Origin: Romanomermis culicivorax | Lineage: Eukaryota; Nematoda; Enoplea; Mermithida; Mermithidae | Assembly: GCA_963922205.1 (NCBI GenBank) | Contig: CAWUHX010000036.1 | Location: 372,001-436,000 of the forward strand | Reading direction: 5' to 3' | Length of the DNA: 64,000 nt | Shown: positions 43,607 through 55,560 of the stretch, one piece after another | Numbering within the stretch: position 1 is the stretch's first letter | Layout: each line of letters starts with the position of its first letter | The notes under the pieces: model-generated | Databases searched by the model: none | Seen by the model: only the letters and a program-made list of their open reading frames with translations | What the model was told of the DNA's origin: nothing | Made by a program: the position numbers and the translations under genes

Positions 43607-45056
43607 TGTCACATTAACTGAATTTGGTGGAGCCATGTCACATTAAACAGAGGTGGTGATCAGTCACATTGGCGGGCAAACCCGTACCATATTCCATAGG
43701 AAACATGGCCATGACACGGTAGGTGACATGCTGTGACCCCGTGGGGTGGCTCCAGTATAATTCTTCGTTTCGGGAACCCAACCCAGCTGATACTACCACA
43801 GGTAAACCTATGGTGTATCTCGGCCTTGTCCTGGGGTTAATGCTGTAGAATAATGGACAACGCGGCCGGGTCGGGGGTGTCAATCCCTAATCCTCATTCT
43901 ACGGAATGGGGGACGGTGCCATTCGGGGAATGGCTTACTGTAGGGGACCCGATTGTTAACCTAAATCCCCTTTTATTGGCCCTGACCTTAAGGGTCTGAG
44001 GGCTTTTTAACTGAGGGTCCTTCCGAGGGAAAAGTAGCTTAGGGGAGACTCCCACAAATAAACCCTCAATAACAATAACCCCTGAGAAGACTCACGATAC
44101 TCCTTCTCAAGTTACTCGGCGCTGGGCGACGGGTTCGGGGTCAAACGCGGGGTCCTACGGACGGCGATGTGGGAACGAACTCCGAGCGATTCGGCGTGGG
44201 GATTCGGCGGCTGCTAAACGGCAGGCGGCGATCACTAACGTTTCCTCGGCGAGGGGCGACGGGTCTCTACACTAACGGCGACGGCGACGGGTTCCTACGG
44301 TCGGGTTACTGTAGGCGACGGTGTGTGTGTGTAGGTATGTAGGTCGGGGTCCGAATATGGTAATTTATTGGACGTGTGACGGCAACGCAGTTGACAACAA
44401 TAAAAATATAATAAAATATATCGACGGCGGACGCGACGTGAAGCTAAACGACGAAAAACCAGTTAGGCTCAAAGAGAGTGCGAAGACAACCAAAAAATGA
44501 CAAAACATGCCCTTTTAAAGGGCTCCATAGACTACAGTATGCCTTGGGCGGAGTTAACACTCCCCCAAGCTAACTTCTGCAGCGGAAATCCTTGCAGAAG
44601 ATGCCTATGATCACATAGACATTTTCGGTTCACAACGTTAAGCATTGGGGCGAGTTTTCACTCTCCATGCTTAACATAGGAACGTCACTAGTGAGAATTT
44701 CAACTAGTCGTTTCACGTTGTGAAACGTCGCTAGTTTTTACTGATAAGAAGTGCACGTTGTGCTCTAATTACAGCGATGAGCTCGGAGAGCTTATCTTTA
44801 ACGGAAATTCTTGACTAGCGGGCACTTACCGTAGTCTACGTGTGCGATTGAAAATAATAAATCGAAACGGAAATAAATGTGCGCAAAAGCAACAGAAATA
44901 AACATAAAAAGTACACACATAAATTGCATGTAAAAAGTATAAAAACGAAACGCAAAATTGATGTAAATTACTGTAACACAAAACATAACGAAAAACATAA
45001 TGAAAAATTGTGATGTGAATCACGTGACGTTCGACGAAATCCGTCGGCACGTGACA
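43607..45056 (-). repeat. 5' LTR (right copy)
   Basis: 1450 bp, the same length as the left copy and nearly identical. Outer end GTGACA is followed by the CATG target duplicate at 45057-45060. Confidence 0.95.
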
Positions 45057-45195
45057 CATGCATTGGCTTACTCATGGATCTTCGAGATTTCTCTCATTTG
45101 CTTATTCACGTATACTTTTAGCAATTCAAATTCTTACTTCCTATCCAATCACCAATTTATGTACGTGAAAAAATAATCGATGTATATTCCATTCT

Positions 45196-45370
45196 TTCAA
45201 ATGCTTCCAAAAAATTGAGCCATAAAATACCAAATTCTATTTTATATTTCTGCAATTTTCTGCTAAATCACAGGTCACATGGAGCAAAAAATTTGCGAGC
45301 CATCTCTCGTGCAAACGATTTCCAATATGTCATTTTTTAATTTGAAAGCATTATATAAAAAACAAACTAG
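45196..45370. mobile_element. Degenerate TAGTCTG MITE
   Basis: Keeps the family interior (TTCTGCTAAATCACAGGTCACA, shortened) and the right end AAGCATTATATAAAAAACA. Confidence 0.45.
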
Positions 45371-45411
45371 TTATATTTAGCAAATAATTTTTTCACTGAC
45401 ACGCCATTACC

Positions 45412-45640
45412 CTATTGATCCACGAGCTCAAAAGTAACATATTCTTTTGAATTGTTTGAAAATTCATCTTGCAATTCTTTTGTTAATCCATGTAACGTAT
45501 AGAACCGGGAAGCACGTACTACTTCGTATATTTGTTCTTTGATGCTTGCCCACATTTCATACGGAAAATCAGCTTTCGCATAGCGCATGGAGATTTTTGG
45601 AGGAGAACCCCTATTCAAACATTTTCGAGACACAAATTGA
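45412..45640 (-). CDS. Possible terminal exon, unknown protein
   Basis: The minus strand has an acceptor (TGTAAATTTTAG) followed by a 75-codon frame to TAG. It contains ..RYAKADFPYEMWASIKEQ.. and ..TLHGLTKELQDEFSNNSKE.., with balanced composition and amphipathic helices. I do not recognise it. The plus strand from 45644 to 45997 is also open for 117 codons, and I cannot decide whether an upstream exon of this gene or an unrelated exon lies there. Confidence 0.4.
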
Positions 45641-45997
45641 CTATTGCGTTCTAAAATTTACAAGCATTTGATAAACGCCCGACCACAGTTCATGTGCTGT
45701 TTTGACCAAATACTAGAATATGTAGTGGTTTTACGCACTCTTGTGACTGAGTATGGTCAGGTTACGATGAGAAAAGAACTCGGTAACTTGAAAGCTTTTG
45801 TGAGAAGTGTCGCAAGTCTGTACAAACAACATTTCGAGTTGCTTGTCTCATGTAACCTGCGCCCTGCATTGAAGGTCGGACATGATAGCCATTTTTTAGG
45901 GATAGTGACTTGCTTTATCTCACGCTCGTGGAGTGTTTTCAAAGACAGTACCTACATGAAACTCGAGGCTCAGTTCATTAAACTGCTCAAACATTAA

Positions 45998-47447
45998 AAA
46001 TTTAAAAGCCTGAATAGTGGGAAAATGCAGACATCATACTAACGACCAACGGTGAAACCATAAATTGAAAATTAGGCTCATTTTCTAGACGGATTTTAGT
46101 TTTTTATCAGCATGTAATAAGAGTAGCACAAGCTTTGATTTTATATTTCTTGGCCGCTCGATATCACGAACATTGAGTTCCGGCGTGTCTTCGGTTGCAG
46201 CTATTTCCTTGAATTTTGCAGCTCAGGTTTCATATCAGGCTCTGGAAGTGGTTGGCATTCTGATGGCTATTGACAATCCCAAAGGGCAATTTTCCTATAA
46301 CATAAGTTTTCATATCTCATTGTCAACGACCTCGTTTTTATTGAAGTTTAACAGCCTGCAAATCGAAGCCTTTGTATCAATCAGTGAAAACAAATCTAGC
46401 CAATTTGTTACACGGATATATTTTCACCAAAAGTTAGAGACTGGATTTCCTCCACATCCTATGCATTCCAGTTAAATTTTCGAAAGTGTCATGTCCCGAT
46501 GGGGCTGGTAGCAGTTATGTCCCAAATTCGAAATAAGATATCGGAAGTAATATAAGAATTTATTTTAAATCTAACCTGGTAACAACAGGCGACAAAATCC
46601 AAGGAGTTCAACGATAGAACGATGTACGATTAATACCCAATAAATTTTTATTAATATCGAATAAATTTATTCAGAAAACAGAGAACGACGAAAAAAGGAC
46701 CCTTTTTATCAAAAATGTTTCTATGTATAAGAATTAATTCATATGCGATTTATGCTTAGGCGTGGTTTGCTTTAGGATTATGTAATCTTACTGTAATATC
46801 TTTCTAAGCGTAGCTAGATGTCATAGTTCTACTGTAATACTTCCTAAACGTTGGTTAGGAACTAAATGTTTTTCGGTTTGTCTTTGAGTTCCGCTTCCTA
46901 ACTTTTTGTTTTACAATATTCTATGCAATCTCAGCTGTTTCAGCTAACTTTTATTTTTCCAAAGGTCATTAATTAGTCTTGTCTTTATTTTAACTGTTAT
47001 GTTAAGTTTAAGAAGTCAATTGTCTAGATATAGACGAAATGAACACAAATGCTTTCTGTATTTGGTCCCAAATGAAATTCTTTGAAGCTGGTCCGAAGTG
47101 GTACGGAAATAAAAATAAGAAACTACAGTAAACTACATACAGAATACTGAGAAAAATATATCTTCTTCACAAAAGGAAGACGACAAGCTTCTCTAAAAAA
47201 CTCACAAATTCCTTTTCCCATTATCCAGAGTCAGCGCAAGATTCTTACTTCTTATCAGTTGAATTTTGAATATTTGATTATTTTTCTTGTTTCTCTTGAC
47301 AAACCTGTGAATCCTGATTCATTTATGTCTGATCCTGGCCGGAAATGTTTTCTGCGATGACAAATTCTAAACGCACTTTGCATAACAGTTCAAATTATAA
47401 AAAGCTAAAAGTTCGTAGTGCGTGTTGCTCCAGTTACCGTTACAGTG
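45998..47447. other. No gene recognised
   Basis: A plus frame at 46210-46475 follows a possible acceptor (GAATTTTGCAG) and reads ..SYQALEVVGILMAIDNPKG.., but it has no donor or domain support. The rest is AT-rich with nothing seen. Confidence 0.4.
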
Positions 47448-47619
47448 TGGCATAACGAATGTAATTACTGTAGTCTGCGAAGAAAGTCTCACAGCACACG
47501 TATTTCCAACTGATTTTTGCTCTGAACCCACTGGCAAGACCGGGAATATGTGTCAAGTAAAGAAAATCGAAAAATGTTGTACCTGCACTTTTCCTGTACT
47601 GTGCTACTGGATGTCCTAG
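47448..47619 (+). CDS. Possible terminal exon of a cysteine-rich secreted peptide
   Basis: Acceptor TACCGTTACAG, then a 56-codon frame with eight cysteines (pattern C..C..C..C..CC.C..C; includes TDFCSEPTGKTGNMCQ and KCCTCTF) and stop TAG. Cysteine density suggests an extracellular disulphide-rich peptide. No first exon with a signal peptide was identified. The exon at 49954-50176 has a loosely similar C..CC..C ending. Confidence 0.35.
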
Positions 47620-48937
47620 CTTTATATTTTCGTAGTCTATTGGCACGCGGGAGAGTTCCGGTTCCAGTACTCGAATTCATTATTTAACCGGCTCATGCGG
47701 GATGTCTGAAAAAACGGATCGTCTGGTCGTGATAGTAACTTTGTAGCGAGTTTTTCTTCGTGGTTATATTTGATTCGGAAAAAGACACTGAGGAAGTATT
47801 AAGAACAATTTCTGATAAAGTCGGCCAACACATTTGGAAGTCAAAAATAAAGTGGTTCTCAATATGGGGAAATCTTATGCGCTGATAATATATGCATTTC
47901 GATATGCATTGAGATTGAAAACGAAAATTCTTTGAGCTACAGTACGACAAAGTTTCAATTTTTATCACATTTCGTCAAAAAATCTTTCAATATTACCCTC
48001 TTTTGGGCGGACATCAATTGAGCCATCTGATAAAGCTGTCATCATTGCACACAAGTTGCCTTAAATATGTATCATAACATTATGTATATGATATGTTGTC
48101 TGGCTAAAAGTTCCAGACGATGCCAATGGGGAATCGAAGCCTTGCTGAGGGCTACTAATGAGAGAAGTTGCAGACCCGACTCGCCACTACTTGAACTGCA
48201 GCTCAAAGAAATCTGCAAATCTTGTGTAAAAAATCGAGAAAACTGATGTTTGATGACAGATAAAACATAAACCATACGAATTTGAGTGTTAATTAATACA
48301 TTCGATGAGAGAGCAATGAAATTACTGCTAGAAACCAAACTTTAGGACAGCTAGCTCAATAAATGTCCGCCCAGCTTAGAGTAATGTTGGACTATTTTTG
48401 ACAAAATATAATAAAAATTGCAATTTTATAATACTCTGGCTCAACGAATGTTTGGTTTTAGCCCGAATGAATATCACAGCTGTTATCAGCTCATAAAATT
48501 ATCTCGTGTGAAAAGTTTTTTGGGCCACTTCATTTTTTATTTCCAGGCACTCTATTGACCCAAAGTGAAATCTTGGATCAATAGAGTCTCATGTTGACAT
48601 CTTTGTTTTTCAGTCTACCATAATCAGCCCATATAGTATGTTTTTATCTTTAAGATTAAACTGGACAGAAAGCACTATTTTACATTTACATAAATTGCAG
48701 TGCTAAACACGAAGTTATATATAGCTGCAAATTTATGAGTCTTAGTGTGAAAAAATTTTACGAAAGTTTCGTTTAGACGTGAAGACGGTACTTATTTTTC
48801 ACAATCTTTAAATTACGGTCATTTTTTAAATAAAATAATGCTTACTTTATCATTCAAAAATTTGATATTCGGAGCATGAAATATTATCCAAATCATTGAA
48901 TAACTATAACATCAAAACAAGGATTGATTTTGTGATT
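47620..48937. other. No gene recognised
   Basis: AT-rich, with short chance frames on both strands (such as 47693-47968 and 48072-48338 minus) without splice or domain support. 48640-48840 faintly resembles the MITE family interior. Confidence 0.5.
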
Positions 48938-49894
48938 GTGTCCCGTTACTCCAAGTGTCCCGTTACTCCAAGTAATGCTATAAATCCCTTTACCCCAAGG
49001 AATGCAATTTTTGGCAAAAAATGGTGTCCCGTTACTCCAACAATGCTATATGAATCTTCTAAAATTTCCCGTGGGTAATTTAACATAACAACCTAAACAA
49101 ACGCTTGAGCAAAACACAGAAAACGAAAGAGAAAAAATACAAAGAAAAGCATAAGACAAAGAAAGAACAGCATGAACATAAACCAAAACATAAACAAAGA
49201 CACAGAAAACAAAAAAAGTAAATACTAAAAATAATTATAATAAAGGATTAGAAATAAAGAAAATAAAGAAAACTGAAGAAAAAATAAAACGAAAAAAAAA
49301 CAGCTTGGCGCCGAAATAGCCCGCGCCAAAGTGGCCGGCACTAAAATAGCTGGCGTCCAAACAGCGACGCTGAAGTTGGGGCACCGAAACGTGCCTTTCC
49401 GTACTTTGCATGACCTTTACATTAGTCTAGCGCATTTTGTCATAATTTTGTAATAAATTATTATTGATCAGCTATAGATCTAATGAGAATAATTATACAT
49501 CTAATTACGTAATGTCCATTACAGGTCATTTAAATTACAAATAAAAGCATCAATGAGTTAAAAAATTTTCATCATTTTATACCAAAAAAATAGCAAATTT
49601 CCATCATTTTATACAAAAAAACTGCAACAACTTTTGAACACCGGGTTTCACTAATGTCTGAATAAACGTGCCTGACAGAGGAAGCTTTAGAATGGCAATG
49701 TACGATGTATAAATTATTCAGACGAGCTATTACACCATAGTCAAATTTGGATATTGAAATAGTTTTAAAATGACTTGCTGCAAAATAATCATTTCCATCT
49801 CATTTCAATTTTAAAATTTTATAGCAATCTTGGAGTAACGGGACATTGGAATAACGGGGCATTTGGTAGCGGGACACTTGGAGTAAAGGGACAC
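48938..49894. mobile_element. TIR element, ends GTGTCCCGTTACTCCAAGTG
   Basis: The left end begins with GTGTCCCGTTACTCCAA, a unit repeated three times in the first 115 bp. The right end carries the complements (TTGGAGTAACGGGACA, ACTTGGAGTAAAGGGACAC). The interior is A-rich (49090-49300), with a short GC-rich GGCGCCGAAATAGCC stretch at 49310-49390. No coding sequence is seen. Flanking duplications are not clear. Confidence 0.65.
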
Positions 49895-49953
49895 AACGGA
49901 TTTTGTAACGTGGTTTTGATGTCATTTGTTACTTTGCATTCTGCTCATCATAG

Positions 49954-50176
49954 TCTTATTGTACTTGAACATTGCCGAAGTGACACGATTATGAATGGAG
50001 TATATAAAAACTACGCAGAGCAACATATCGCGATTGAAATGCTTCCTGGGCTATTCCAGCGACGCCTCTTCCATGCAGACTATTGCTCAGCGATAGGCAC
50101 GAAGAACTGTTGTACAATTACAACTTTTGTGTGTATGAAATCAAAGGATAATTCAAGATGTCATCTCAAAACATGA
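49954..50176 (+). CDS. Possible terminal exon of a cysteine-containing protein
   Basis: Acceptor CATCATAG, then a 73-codon frame to TGA with six cysteines (..LEHCRSDTIMNGVYKNYAEQ.., ..DYCSAIGTKNCCTITTFVCM..). It begins 60 bp after the TIR element. Protein-like composition, no recognised family, no first exon located. Confidence 0.35.
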
Positions 50177-50922
50177 TCAGAAGATCACATGTGAAGTAGG
50201 ATATATTATAACATATTCTGTGTAGTGTATTACTTACAAGACTAGAAAGCAGATCGAGCCAAGATTTTTACTTTTTTTCTAATTCAATGCTTTGCAAGCA
50301 ATGTGACTTGCGGTAAGCCCGAAGACGCAAGTACGCCCGCTTTAGTTGTAGATACATGAACGTATATAACAAGCATTCAGAACATGTATGTTATTGAATT
50401 CGTTATATTTTGCCCCCATCCTTCAGCTATCCGCACATTTTCAATTTCCTTTCCTTTTTCAATCTGATTTAAACTTCTGAAATTAAAGAAGTTTATATTG
50501 GCCCATTTATCTGGAGTCCTATTTATGTTGCGTGACTGGTGGATGTCCTCATGAAACTAAATGGGTCAAACTTTTTTACTATCTTGGTGAGCACATTACA
50601 GAAATGAACATAAAACTTACTTCCCTGACACCTAAAATCCATTACCGGTCTAGGGATGTATACTTACAGCCGACTATATAATTATGTGTTGCGTGTGCAT
50701 AATCCATAGTAGTAAGGTCAAAAATGGGCATTCATGCTTCGTGCGTATATTCTTCTAACTAAGTGTCTTATGAAAGGAACAACCTGTTATCTTTTGTTTC
50801 TTCGACGTTATAGCCGGCAACCGGGTACTTTCATGTTTTAACGCCTCCCCGAAATCATTAGCATTAGTTTATCGAGTTCTGATCTATTTTACGCCTAACA
50901 GTAGCAGCAGCAGTCGGACACG

Positions 50923-53099
50923 ATGAGCGGTTTGAAAATTTTTAGTTTGATATTGCCGATTTTGTTGATCACGTCTGTCCAACGGCATCGAAGTTCGCCA
51001 CCAGCACACGATCTGGGGAATTGGCGAGAATATTTCGAAGTAAGCTGATGTACAGTAGAGCTATTACTACAGAATGGACAAGTACACAGGTTTGCTGTCT
51101 GATAATATCACACGTTGTTTAGCTAAAATACACGGGTAATCATGATAGATTGACCATGATGTTCCAAATGTCCTAATCAATGTACTGGTGTGACAGTTTT
51201 ATTTTTAGTAAGTTATATGCTGCCAGCAATAAAAAAAATGAAATGAAAGAAGATCCGTCAGTTTTTGATTTACTATAATGTGACAACAATCGAGCTTTTT
51301 ACGATATGATTGATTATAAGAGACTTCTTCTGTAAACTTATGGCAGAAAAATTGAATCAGTGTTCTTCTAGATGAATCATGTCTTCTAAATGAGCCATGC
51401 GATCAGATGAGCACATCTGAGTAGGTATAATTTCATATGTCTCTTTGATGTGCATTGGAGCTGTAATATTGATATGTGTAGGGAACTCATCTAAACGTTT
51501 GCTTTCTATGTGATTTATGCTTCAAAGACGTATCTCAGAAATTTTCATCAATGTCTTCGAAAAATAACTAACTGGTTGATCGTCGGGAAACTCTTTAAGA
51601 CTGAATAGTGTCTGAAATAATTTTGATCGTATGACTTTCATCTCGAACAATGTCCCGACCTACAACACAAACATAATGACTTCACTGCGTTTATTCTGTT
51701 TCAATCGCAGTCGAGATCGTAGGCAACCGGTTGTAATTTTGTAGCTAAATAACGAAGAATCATAAGATCTTCTTTGTTGAAATTGTTGGTTGCTTTCTAT
51801 AGCTTAGATCCTCAGAACTTTGGAGGGCATCGTTATATTCCGTAGACACGACGTCCTCTTAGCCTGTTTTTACATTGTATCGCTTTAACTGTTGAACTTT
51901 TTACCCAAGATTTTGCGGGCTCCCAAATTTTCAAATTTAAAAGTAAAAAATATGAAATAATGCTCGCTTTATATAGATATTTATTCTGAAACGACATATC
52001 CTATGAATTTGACTTCATCACGGAAAAGTTAGTACACATATCACTGTAATCAACGGAAAATTTTTTTCGTCTGTGAGCAGCAAACAGAACAATTTGAAAA
52101 TTTGTATTGATAACCCGGTTAAATCGTAAAATTTCCTCGAGTAACACGCAGGTATCAACACAATTCTCCCCAGGTCAGAAGTACAAAATCATGACGTATT
52201 TGATTTCGTCATATTGAAATTCAGCATTTTCCCTACAGTATAAAGCTTTTCACTATCTGAAAATTGCGTGTTGAATTGAAGCTGCTTTTTTCTCGACATG
52301 TTCGTAAATAAGATAATTAGAAACCAAGTAGTATTTCAGACTTTTAACATTTTCTGGTAAACCGTGTGTCCATGAGGACTGAAAATTTGTGTGCGTTGTC
52401 TAACCCTAATAAATCTCTTGTTAGTGTGGCGATTTTTATGATTCTTATGATTCTTATCTTACTCTAATTTCATTCATGTTTCAATTTTTCAGAAACACAG
52501 ATCATAGGTTGTTGGAAAAATTTACAGTTTTTTCTTTCCCAGTCGTGGACGATTAGATTTTTCTAACTGATTAAATTAATAAGCTTACAACATTTTCCGC
52601 ATCGCACTGGATTTATAGTCTGTTTTTTTATAAAATGCTCTCTAAGTGAAAAATGACAACAAATGAATGCCGTTCTCAAACTCGTTTACACAAAGTTTCA
52701 TTTTACTGTACCGTTACGCAAATTTACAGTCCTGGTTAAGGAAGAAAGGTAAAAATATACAATAGCACCTGCTTTGCACTTTTAATATTTACAAGAATTT
52801 CAAGAAAAACAGACTATATATTCCTCATGTTTCACTGTGAATATACCGTATAGTGTGCAGAGTTTCCATCGTTCATCAGAAAAAAAGTTGAATTTTTGCC
52901 TGCTGTGTCGTCAACCGTTGCAAGCAGCCAATATTTTTTTCTTTAGATTTTAGGCAACAACTACAGAGTTCCGTCCATGGTAAGAACTCGAAGATCGGAA
53001 TGGTTCGTCAATAAGAGAATGGACTCGAGGATTCGACCCAGGTCGAAAATAAGCTCCGGATACATGCGTTGCTACTTCAATCCGATCAGTTGTTCGTAG
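50923..53099 (+). CDS. Allatostatin-C neuropeptide precursor 2
   Basis: Exon 1 is 50923-51039 (39 codons, donor TTCGAA|GTAAGC, phase 0). Exon 2 is 52947-53099 (acceptor TTTTTCTTTAG, 50 codons, stop TAG). The 89-residue precursor starts with a signal peptide (MSGLKIFSLILPILLITSVQ) and ends RCYFNPISCS; the ring CYFNPISC (53070-53093) is the exact allatostatin-C core, with two cysteines expected to form a disulphide. Basic sites upstream (RTRRSE, VNKRMD, RIRPRS) could free a C-terminal peptide of about 15-30 residues. Allatostatin-C acts as a secreted ligand on somatostatin-type receptors. The C-terminal residue after the ring is Ser, where arthropod peptides usually have Phe. The 1.9 kb intron contains a MITE and a dispersed repeat. 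Confidence 0.85.
52010..52130 (-). repeat. Dispersed ~200 bp repeat, copy 3
   Basis: TATCACTGTAATCAACGGAA, TTCGTCTGTGAGCAGCAAAC and AGAACAATTTGAAAATTTG match copy 1 in order. Lies in the intron of neuropeptide gene 2. Confidence 0.5.
52616..52816 (-). mobile_element. TAGTCTG MITE, intact ends
   Basis: TA|TAGTCTGTTTTTTTATAAAA at left and TTTCAAGAAAAACAGACTA|TA at right; orientation reversed relative to copy 1. In the intron of neuropeptide gene 2. Confidence 0.7.
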
Positions 53100-53578
53100 A
53101 AAAAACAAATGAGTAGTGCAGACGCAGAAAAAGACTTTCCCGGATTTCGAACCAATTATAGTGACAGAGCGTTATTGATTTTTTTGTATCAATTTGACAG
53201 AGTAATAAATCAAAGGGTTCTGATCCCGGTATTTTTTTGTTGGAATAATTCGTGGGTGCTCTGATTTATTTTTAATATATTTTTTTCAGTCAGACGGTTT
53301 GTCAGCTAATATTTTATACATTGCACAACACCACATTCGGAAGTTCGGAAGCTAACGCGGTCAGTAATAAATATTAATAATTTATTTATATCACAAAATG
53401 TCAAAAAAATGCTCAAAAAATTCGGTGTATATCCGGCGATAAAAGCTTTTGGAATTCGTTTTTGTAGTCTGATTTTCAAACGCACTCTATTTTTCATTTT
53501 TTCGCTACAAAATTGCTTTGAGCAAACTATTCTGAAGGCAATATTGTTTTTACCAGTTTCTCAATTTAAAGTCATTTT

Positions 53579-53952
53579 ATGGAAAATAATTTATACGTCA
53601 AAATCTACGGGCGCTTGATGGTTAATCGAAAATCTATGTTCCATGAAATTCTGAATGCACTTTATAAGAAATACAGTAGTGGAAGATATTTCTTGTTACC
53701 TAACGATAACTGCTTGTATTTAAGCCTTCAATTTCCGAACGTTGAGGCTGGGTAAGTTTTGATTTGAAGAAAGTTTCTTCTCCCAAAATGATAATTTTCA
53801 GTGATTGCGTAGCTTTGCCGAAATATTTAGCAGAATACTTTCCGAAAATTCTGAGGAACGCGAAATTCAACCATTTTTGTTCATGTTCAGAAGTTTATTC
53901 TTCTCTTAGCGTCGAAAAGAAACTTATCAAGAAATTGTTTACTGTGCGATAA
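53579..53952 (+). CDS. Small two-exon gene, unknown function
   Basis: ATG at 53579; exon 1 to 53751 (..LNALYKKYSSGRYFLLPNDN..), a 50-bp intron (GTAAGT...ATAATTTTCAG, 53752-53801), and exon 2 53802-53952 (..CVALPKYLAEYFPKILRN.., ..SCSEVYSSLSVEKKLIKK..) to TAA. The splice sites are textbook, and the frame is open only when spliced. Product about 107 residues, basic at the C-terminus, without a signal peptide. The frame is open three codons upstream of the ATG, so additional 5' exons are possible. I do not recognise the family. Confidence 0.55.
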
Positions 53953-54462
53953 AAAATTTAATAAAATCAAGTATTTATCTGTGAGAAATACAGTAGAAAA
54001 AAGGAAGTGTTGTGGCTCTGACTCGAAATCCTCTCTCAAAGAAAAAATTGTATTATTCTCTAGTGCGAAGGGGGTTAAACTCACTCAGATAGGTGTTTAA
54101 TCCCATCCAAAATATATTTTCCAGGCGAGCAAGAACCTTTTTCTTCCAAAACACAACAAATTAGGTATCAGTCGAAAGATCTCAAGATCCATTAAAACCT
54201 TGACATAAATAGTGACATAAATAAATACTTCCATTTTTGGCACTTCGAAAGTGATGCTAGAGGTACATAATCGAATTATACGATGATAAGTTTGCAGCAC
54301 ACATCTATGCGAATCCTATGATCCGCAACCGAACTGTCAGCTCACTGTACTTTGCAATAACCTACGAGCTTGAATAACCTGCTCACTATGCAACTAAACA
54401 AAATTGCAAGAACGAGAAAGAATTTTTTATTTTGTTAAACCTAAAATTCACGCGCTTTTCAG

Positions 54463-54604
54463 AGTACAGTTGTTGCACGAAAATGCGCAATTGTCGCGCA
54501 CCGATTCTGAATCACACAATGCATTTTTCACCATCGATTTGCAATCCACGTCCGTCTTGTCTTCGCAAAAACAATTGTTTGCCGGTGACTCTGAAAGCAA
54601 GTGA
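54463..54604 (+). CDS. Possible terminal exon, unknown protein
   Basis: Acceptor CGCGCTTTTCAG, then VQLLHENAQLSRTDSESHNA.. to TGA (about 46 codons). Polar, serine-rich composition and a good splice site support it. It could be the 3' end of a gene whose other exons I did not find; the preceding small gene already has its own stop. Confidence 0.35.
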
Positions 54605-55149
54605 AACATAATCTGAAGTACCAATTACGCAGAGCACAGAATGTAATAATCAAATTTTTGTGAAACAGATTCGATCATAATCTGATGATCGCCACAGGGC
54701 TGAAACTTTCATCTAGAAAAGGCGAAATACTTTAATACTCGTGGACATGGTTTAAATATTGTTGACAACCAAAACTTGTGCACTCAAATTATTAGGGCTA
54801 AAGGATGAAATAATGTGAAAGAATGGACTATCATAGCCTAACACGCCTTTGACCCCAATGTCAAATGGTTACTCAAAATTCAAAGATGCAGTCTTTCTCC
54901 TCGACATTTGATTTCTGAAGTGTCAAAACTGACTATAGCCCATTTAAGTTAGAATAATAGATGCCGCGAAAATTAAAAAAGTACTTTCCATTTGATACGC
55001 AATTTTCATTTAGTAGAAAACTTGATACAGTAAAAAAGCGGCGATCTTTTTCATGAGATTGGAAAAAGACAAAATCATTAAAGAATCGCGTTCATCTACT
55101 GTCGATTTGGACAGAATTTGGACAGATACGTAATTGCTACTCGAGAAAC
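54605..55149. other. No gene seen
   Basis: AT-rich sequence without a supportable exon or clear repeat. Confidence 0.5.
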
Positions 55150-55312
55150 TTTGATTACTTAATCAGGTTACTGAAGGAAATTTTCAGCTGTACTGTTTGC
55201 CGGCCGTTGACGAAAAATTCTTCAATTGATAACGGAAATAATCTTACCAGTTTTTTCCAAATTGAACTTGCTTTCATGAGATCGCTGAGTCGATCATTTG
55301 AAAATAAATGAA
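55150..55312 (+). repeat. Dispersed ~200 bp repeat, copy 4
   Basis: ATCAGGTTACTGAAGGAAAT, TTGCCGGCCGTTGACGAAAA, TTCATGAGATCGCTGAGTCG in the family order. Confidence 0.6.
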
Positions 55313-55323
55313 GTATATTACCA

Positions 55324-55560
55324 TAGTCTGTTTTTCTTGAAATGCTTCTGAATAGTAACAGTGGAAAGCGTGCAGTATTCCACATTTTTGTGATTTTCTG
55401 ATAAACAATATGTCATGTAGGACCAGAAATTTGTGAGCATACTCAACTAACCCTTTTCGTAGTGAAAAGTCTTACTGTAAACGCTCAATGTAAAGGATTT
55501 TGACGGCAGTGCTGATTTTTGTCACTTTTTACTTTGGAGGTATTTTATAAAAAACAGAAA
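55324..55560 (+). mobile_element. TAGTCTG MITE copy
   Basis: TAGTCTGTTTTTCTTGAAAT at left and GTATTTTATAAAAAACAG at right; next to the repeat above. Confidence 0.7.

Larger units (their letters stand above)
28728..45056 (-). mobile_element. Complete Ty3/gypsy-type LTR retroelement with internal Env-like region, 16.3 kb
   Basis: Two 1450-bp LTRs in the same orientation bound a 13.4 kb interior, with CATG duplicated on both sides (28724-28727 and 45057-45060). All coding is on the minus strand, in the order leader, gag, Env-like, protease 1, Arg/Ser linker, protease 2, reverse transcriptase, RNase H, integrase. The LTRs differ at only about five positions by eye, so insertion looks recent. Base composition is visibly more GC-rich than the host DNA. 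Reverse transcriptase (YLDD), RNase H and integrase type place it in Ty3/gypsy (Metaviridae). An Env region upstream of pol departs from the usual gag-pol-env order. Confidence 0.95.

Noticed and set aside
45644..45997. 117-codon plus-strand frame
   Set aside because: Reasonable length but no splice boundary, domain or partner exon. It begins beside a better-supported minus-strand exon, so I did not call it.
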